This document shows, one piece after another, positions 60,043-64,000 of a DNA stretch of 64,000 nt. Source of the stretch: Epilithonimonas hominis (lineage in GTDB: Bacteria; Bacteroidota; Bacteroidia; Flavobacteriales; Weeksellaceae). The DNA is taken from positions 1-64,000 of the forward strand of contig NZ_RJTU01000047.1 in the NCBI RefSeq assembly GCF_003730015.1, written 5' to 3'. The first letter of the stretch is position 1, and each line of letters starts with the position of its first letter. The notes beneath the pieces are model-generated. The model was given only the letters and a program-made list of their open reading frames with translations. It was not told the origin of the DNA and ran no database searches. The position numbers were made by a program, and so were the translations under genes.

Positions 60043-61620
60043 ATGGCAGAAATAAATCCGGCAGAAGTATCAGCGATACTGAAGCAGCAATTAGCAAATT
60101 TCGATACTCAATCTAACGTAGAAGAAGTTGGTACTGTTCTTACAATAGGTGATGGTATTGCTCGTGTTTACGGTTTAGAAAACGTTCAGTACGGAGAATT
60201 GGTAAGATTCGAAGCTGGAGTAGAAGGTATTGTTCTTAACCTTGAAGAAGATAACGTAGGTGTTGCGCTTCTTGGTGAATCCAAATTGGTAAAAGAAGGC
60301 GATACTGTAAAAAGAACTAACAGAATTTCTTCTATCAAAGTTGGAGAAGGAATGCTTGGTAGAGTTGTTGATACTCTAGGAAATCCAATTGATGGAAAAG
60401 GACCTATCGAAGGAGAACTTTATGAGATGCCTTTGGAAAGAAAAGCGCCGGGAGTTATCTTCCGTCAGCCGGTAACTGAGCCCCTTCAGACTGGTATCGT
60501 TGCTATCGATTCTATGATTCCTGTAGGAAGAGGACAAAGAGAGTTGATTATTGGTGACAGACAAACTGGTAAAACAGTTGTTGCTATTGATACCATTATC
60601 AATCAAAAAGAATTTTATGATGCTGGACAACCAGTATATTGTATATATGTTGCAATTGGACAAAAAGCTTCCACTGTAGCACAAATCGTTAAAACTTTAG
60701 AAGATAAAGGTGCTTTGGCTTACACTGTGGTTGTGGCTGCAAATGCTTCTGACCCAGTTCCAATGCAGGTTTACTCTGCAATGGCAGGTGCTTCTATCGG
60801 AGAATATTTCCGTGATACTGGTCGCGCTGCTTTGATCGTTTATGATGATTTATCAAAACAAGCGGTTGCTTACCGTGAGCTTTCTCTTCTATTAAGAAGA
60901 CCACCAGGACGTGAGGCTTACCCAGGAGACGTTTTCTACTTACACTCAAGATTGTTGGAAAGAGCAGCAAAAGTAATTGCTGATGATTCTATCGCAAAAC
61001 AAATGAATGATTTGCCAGAATCTCTTAAGCCAATCGTGAAAGGAGGTGGTTCATTAACAGCTCTTCCTATCATCGAAACTCAAGCTGGTGACGTTTCTGC
61101 ATACATTCCTACAAACGTGATCTCAATTACAGACGGACAGATTTTCCTAGAGTCTGATTTGTTTAACTCAGGTGTTCGTCCAGCAATTAACGTTGGTATC
61201 TCTGTATCTAGAGTAGGAGGTAACGCTCAAATCAAATCAATGAAAAAAGTGTCTGGTACTTTGAAACTAGACCAGGCTCAATATAAAGAATTGGAAGCGT
61301 TTGCTAAGTTCGGTTCTGACCTAGATGCTGCAACTTTGGCGGTAATCTCTAAAGGAGAAAGAAACGTGGAGCTTTTGAAGCAGCCGGTAAACTCTCCGCT
61401 TCCTGTAGAAAGCCAAGTGGCTATGATTTATGCAGGTACTGAAAACCTCTTGAGAAATATCCCAATCAGAAAAGTGAAGGAGTTTCAGGTAGAATATGTT
61501 GATTTCCTAAGAAATAAACACCCAGAAGTTATGTCAGCGCTTAAAGCTGGTAAGATTGATGACTCAATCACAGGAACTCTCAAGCAGGTTGCAACTGAGC
61601 TTGCATCGAAGTATAAATAA
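60043..61620 (+). CDS. atpA: F1Fo ATP synthase subunit alpha
   Basis: Non-catalytic nucleotide-binding subunit of the F1 head. The 525-residue chain shows the N-terminal beta-barrel ([20 protein letters not shown]), Walker A GDRQTGKT from residue 171, [15 protein letters not shown] (Walker B region), [30 protein letters not shown] in the conserved core, and [16 protein letters not shown] near the C-terminal domain. The partner beta gene atpD is not in this operon or elsewhere in the window. Confidence 0.97.
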   Translation: MAEINPAEVSAILKQQLANFDTQSNVEEVGTVLTIGDGIARVYGLENVQYGELVRFEAGVEGIVLNLEEDNVGVALLGESKLVKEGDTVKRTNRISSIKVGEGMLGRVVDTLGNPIDGKGPIEGELYEMPLERKAPGVIFRQPVTEPLQTGIVAIDSMIPVGRGQRELIIGDRQTGKTVVAIDTIINQKEFYDAGQPVYCIYVAIGQKASTVAQIVKTLEDKGALAYTVVVAANASDPVPMQVYSAMAGASIGEYFRDTGRAALIVYDDLSKQAVAYRELSLLLRRPPGREAYPGDVFYLHSRLLERAAKVIADDSIAKQMNDLPESLKPIVKGGGSLTALPIIETQAGDVSAYIPTNVISITDGQIFLESDLFNSGVRPAINVGISVSRVGGNAQIKSMKKVSGTLKLDQAQYKELEAFAKFGSDLDAATLAVISKGERNVELLKQPVNSPLPVESQVAMIYAGTENLLRNIPIRKVKEFQVEYVDFLRNKHPEVMSALKAGKIDDSITGTLKQVATELASKYK

Positions 61621-61626
61621 AAATTA

Positions 61627-61700
61627 GTTGATGGTTTTTGGTTGATAGTTGACAGAATTTTCTAAAACTAACAACCAACAACCGACAACCAACAACTAAA
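61627..61700. repeat. imperfect TTGGTTG / CAACCAAC inverted repeat between atpA and atpG
   Basis: Left arm 61627-61653 is rich in GTTGATGG and TTGGTTG; right arm 61671-61700 carries AACAACCAACAACC and AACCAACAAC. The arms are roughly complementary and could fold the 85-base atpA-atpG gap into a long imperfect hairpin. Simple-sequence origin is possible. Confidence 0.55.
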
Positions 61701-61705
61701 TAAAT

Positions 61706-62572
61706 ATGGCAAACTTAAAAGAAATACGAGGCAGAATTTCATCTATATCTTCTACGATGCAGATTACCAGTGCTATGAAAATGGTTTCCGCTGCGAAACT
61801 AAAGAAAGCACAAGACGCAATCGTAATGCTGAGACCTTACTCAGAAAAACTTCAGGAGATTATAGAGAACGTAAGTGCTGCTTCTGATGCTGACAGTATC
61901 TCAGAATTCGCTATAGAAAGAGAGGTGAAAAAAGTGCTTTTCATTGCAGTGACTTCCAACAGAGGTTTGGCTGGAGCTTTCAACTCATCTGTAATCAAGG
62001 AGATGAACTTACAGTTTTCTGCTAATAATAATGTGGAAACGGAAGTTTTGACCATCGGTAAGAAGGCTTTTGATGCGATGAGAAAGAACAAAACGGTTTA
62101 TGAAAACCACAGTTCTTTATTCGATAATCTTTCTTTTGACCACGTTTCCAATATGACGGAAAAAGTAATGTCGGATTTCAAAGCTGGTAAATTTGATAAA
62201 GTGTATGTCGTTTACAATAAATTTATCAATGCAGCTACTCAGGAAGTAGTAACAGAGCAGGTTTTGCCTATTGCTGTTTCTGCAGAGAAAGCAAGCTTAG
62301 ACGTTAATGTAGATTACATCTTTGAGCCAGGTCGGGAGGAAATCCTTAAAACATTGATTCCAAAATCGATTAAAACTCAAATATTCAAAGCTGTTTTAGA
62401 TTCTGTAGCATCAGAGCACGGTGCAAGGATGACAGCGATGCATAAGGCGACTGACAATGCAGAAGCACTTAGAAATGACCTTAAGATTTTCTATAACAAA
62501 GCAAGACAGGCTGCCATCACCAACGAAATATTAGAAATTGTTTCCGGAGCAGAAGCGCTGAAGAACAGTTAA
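61706..62572 (+). CDS. atpG: F1Fo ATP synthase subunit gamma
   Basis: Central rotor shaft of F1. The 288-residue chain begins with the conserved IRGRISSISSTMQITSAMKMVSAAKLKKA helix in two parts and ends with the paired C-terminal helix containing SEHGARMTAMHKATDNAEAL and YNKARQAAITNEILEIVSGAEAL. The middle is the Rossmann-like domain (FIAVTSNRGLAGAFNSSVIK). It is the last gene of the operon; the epsilon and beta genes that usually follow are absent. The terminator lies at 62604. Confidence 0.96.
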   Translation: MANLKEIRGRISSISSTMQITSAMKMVSAAKLKKAQDAIVMLRPYSEKLQEIIENVSAASDADSISEFAIEREVKKVLFIAVTSNRGLAGAFNSSVIKEMNLQFSANNNVETEVLTIGKKAFDAMRKNKTVYENHSSLFDNLSFDHVSNMTEKVMSDFKAGKFDKVYVVYNKFINAATQEVVTEQVLPIAVSAEKASLDVNVDYIFEPGREEILKTLIPKSIKTQIFKAVLDSVASEHGARMTAMHKATDNAEALRNDLKIFYNKARQAAITNEILEIVSGAEALKNS

Positions 62573-62603
62573 TAAAGATAAGTTAAAGTTAGTAGTTAGT
62601 TAT

Positions 62604-62637
62604 AAAAAGCATTGGAGTTCAGATTTCAGTGCTTTTT
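62604..62637 (+). terminator. terminator of the atp operon
   Basis: Stem AAAAAGCATTG / CAGTGCTTTTT with one mismatch (T-G), followed by ATTATTTT. Confidence 0.7.
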
Positions 62638-62645
62638 ATTATTTT

Positions 62646-62661
62646 GGGCAGCTTAATCCGC
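62646..62661 (+). repeat. copy 2 of the GGGCAGYTTAATCCGC motif
   Basis: GGGCAGCTTAATCCGC begins a stretch of about 120 bases that is clearly more GC-rich than its surroundings and contains TTCCGCTC twice (62663-62670 and 62736-62743). Confidence 0.7.
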
Positions 62662-63022
62662 CTTCCGCTCCCAAACCTAACGAAGTGGTTCGACGAAGTC
62701 AATCTTTTCACTCCTCTGCGTTGCGTAAAAAGGATTTCCGCTCAAATCGAGGAGCGAGATTCATCGATTCAAATGAAAAAATATATAAATAGGAGATAAG
62801 TCGGGCTGCAGCTTCGCCATTTAGAAACAGTCAACCTTTAATTGGTTATAAGGAAAATAGCGACGAAATCTGGGTATGGTGGTGGAATATAATTCATTTA
62901 GTAATTATTGAGAGGTGAAGCTCCGAAATGTTGGTTGTGACATCACATTTTATCACAGAATCATATTTTTACAACTTCTGAACCTAAATTTTAATATCTA
63001 AATCCAAGTTAAAAAAAATATC
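62662..63022. other. long intergenic region after the atp operon
   Basis: No complete gene. The first part continues the GC-richer repeat-like element. From 62793 to 62918 an open stretch of 42 codons without a start codon reads PLIGYKENSDEIWVWWWNII and ends HLVIIER plus stop; it could be a gene remnant or chance. The last 100 bases are plain AT-rich sequence leading to the next promoter. Confidence 0.45.
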
Positions 63023-63030
63023 TATCTTTG
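63023..63030 (+). promoter_or_regulatory. -7 box TATCTTTG of the CNNM/CorC-like gene
   Basis: TATCTTTG 25 bases before the ATG at 63056. Confidence 0.5.
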
Positions 63031-63055
63031 CAGATATTGTATATAAAAACATTAA

Positions 63056-64000
63056 ATGGACCCCGATAGTTTAGTCAAACTTCTCATTGCATTATTTTTA
63101 GTTCTTCTCAATGGCTTTTTCGTAGCCGCTGAATTTTCAATCGTTAAAGTACGTTATTCCCAGATCCAGATTAAGGCTGCGGAAGGGAATACAATGGCAA
63201 AGCAGGCCGAAAGCATTATTAAAAATCTGGATGCTTATCTTTCCGCAACCCAGTTAGGAATTACATTGGCATCTCTTGCCTTAGGTTGGGTGGGAGAAAG
63301 TGCGTTGCACCATATTATAGAAGGGATATTTCATTCTCTTGATATCGAACTGGCACAGACTACTGTTACTACTATTTCTGTGGTATGCAGTTTCTTACTG
63401 ATAACAATTATGCACATCGTTTTTGGGGAATTGGTGCCTAAGTCGATTGCCATTAGAAAGTCGGAAGCGACAACATTATTTATCGCATATCCTTTGCATC
63501 TTTTTTATAATATTTTCCGTCCATTCATTTGGTTGATGAATTCATTATCCAATGGATTTTTGAAAATTATAAAAATTCATCCTGTTTCAGAACATGATAT
63601 TCACTCTACAGAAGAGCTTCAGCTGTTGGTAAAACAATCTGCAGACAGCGGCGAAATTGAAGAAGAAAATTACGAAATCATTAAGAATGCTTTTGACTTT
63701 ACAGATCATAATGCAAAGCAGATCATGATTCCAAGACAGAATATCTCCTCCATTGATATTGAAGATGATAAGGAAGAGATCATTTCGAAGATTATGGATA
63801 GCGGATATTCCAGAATTCCTGTTTATGAAGGTTCTATAGACAATATAATTGGTATTTTCTACACGAAGGAAATCATCAGAGAGTATATCAAAAGTAAAGG
63901 CGAACTGACTCACGAGGATCTTAGAGGCTTGATGAGAGAAGCATTCTTTGTAGTAGGAAGTAAGAAAATATCTGATCTTCTAAAAGTATTCCAATTCAAA
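63056..64000 (+). CDS. CNNM/CorC-type (DUF21 plus CBS) membrane protein, cut by the window end
   Basis: First 315 residues of a hemolysin-family transporter, probably for Mg2+ or other divalent cations. The DUF21/CNNM membrane domain (about 1-175) has LVLLNGFFVAAEFSIVKVR, LDAYLSATQLGITLASLALG and HIVFGELVPKSIAIRK, all typical. A cytosolic CBS-pair region begins with STEELQLLVKQSADSGEIEE and AKQIMIPRQNISSIDIEDD, then SGYSRIPVYEGSIDNIIGIF. The frame is open at base 64000, so the second CBS domain and the C-terminal CorC/HlyC domain are missing here. The ATG at 63056 fits a TATCTTTG box 25 bases upstream. Confidence 0.92.
   Translation, partial: MDPDSLVKLLIALFLVLLNGFFVAAEFSIVKVRYSQIQIKAAEGNTMAKQAESIIKNLDAYLSATQLGITLASLALGWVGESALHHIIEGIFHSLDIELAQTTVTTISVVCSFLLITIMHIVFGELVPKSIAIRKSEATTLFIAYPLHLFYNIFRPFIWLMNSLSNGFLKIIKIHPVSEHDIHSTEELQLLVKQSADSGEIEEENYEIIKNAFDFTDHNAKQIMIPRQNISSIDIEDDKEEIISKIMDSGYSRIPVYEGSIDNIIGIFYTKEIIREYIKSKGELTHEDLRGLMREAFFVVGSKKISDLLKVFQFK

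Overview
The window reads as chromosomal core sequence of a Bacteroidetes bacterium, most likely Flavobacteriia of the Chryseobacterium/Epilithonimonas (Weeksellaceae) type. Signs are the strong A+T bias, TAnnTTTG-type -7 boxes with almost no Shine-Dalgarno sequences, an LpxC-FabZ fusion, a secreted protease with a type IX secretion (T9SS) C-terminal sorting domain, two SusC/SusD outer-membrane uptake pairs, and an ATP synthase operon that lacks the beta and epsilon genes. The taxonomic call is inference from gene content; no rRNA or tRNA gene is present.

Layout. 1-5.6 kb: dusB (-), a secreted M36 metalloprotease, then a small group with a c-type cytochrome lipoprotein, rlmF and a DUF2314 protein. 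5.8-18.5 kb: lysS, gltBD, gyrB, an RsiV/DUF3298-like lipoprotein with a small membrane protein, and a diacylglycerol-kinase-type lipid kinase. 18.5-19.5 kb: a VapC toxin with a small putative antitoxin and a possible broken gene beside it, the most accessory-looking spot in the first half. 19.5-27.5 kb: a lipid A cluster (HD phosphohydrolase, lpxD, lpxC/fabZ, lpxA, efp, a second divergent lpxD, sucD) and an outer-membrane barrel. 27.5-33 kb on the minus strand: recA, then acpP-fabF-rnc-(IPExxxVDY protein)-pyk. 33-41 kb: folE, cysS, a secreted CarboxypepD_reg-like protein, malQ with two starch-binding domains, a Tyr/Asp-rich secreted protein with Ile-Arg repeats paired with a Spy-like protein, and ferritin. 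41-45 kb (-): a RecB/AddA-like helicase-nuclease and rnhB, separated by an 11-bp tandem repeat. 45-55.6 kb: two tandem susCD pairs flanking a secreted orphan. 55.6-64 kb: ffh (-), a small membrane protein, atpBEFHAG, and the start of a CNNM/CorC-type transporter that runs off the window.

How it fits together. Most genes are housekeeping: translation (lysS, cysS, efp, dusB, rlmF, ffh), nitrogen assimilation (gltBD), replication and repair (gyrB, recA, rnhB, addA-like), envelope lipids (lpxD/C/A, fabZ, acpP, fabF) and energy (sucD, pyk, atp). I did not find an obvious new defence or biosynthetic system. The more unusual signals are non-coding or architectural: five genes whose -7 box ends only 4-6 bases before the start codon (possible leaderless mRNAs), a perfect 15-bp hairpin between atpE and atpF, a shared 16-base motif at both ends of the atp operon, the 11-bp tandem array upstream of the RecB-like gene, a second LpxD-type acyltransferase, and the Ile-Arg repeat secreted protein.
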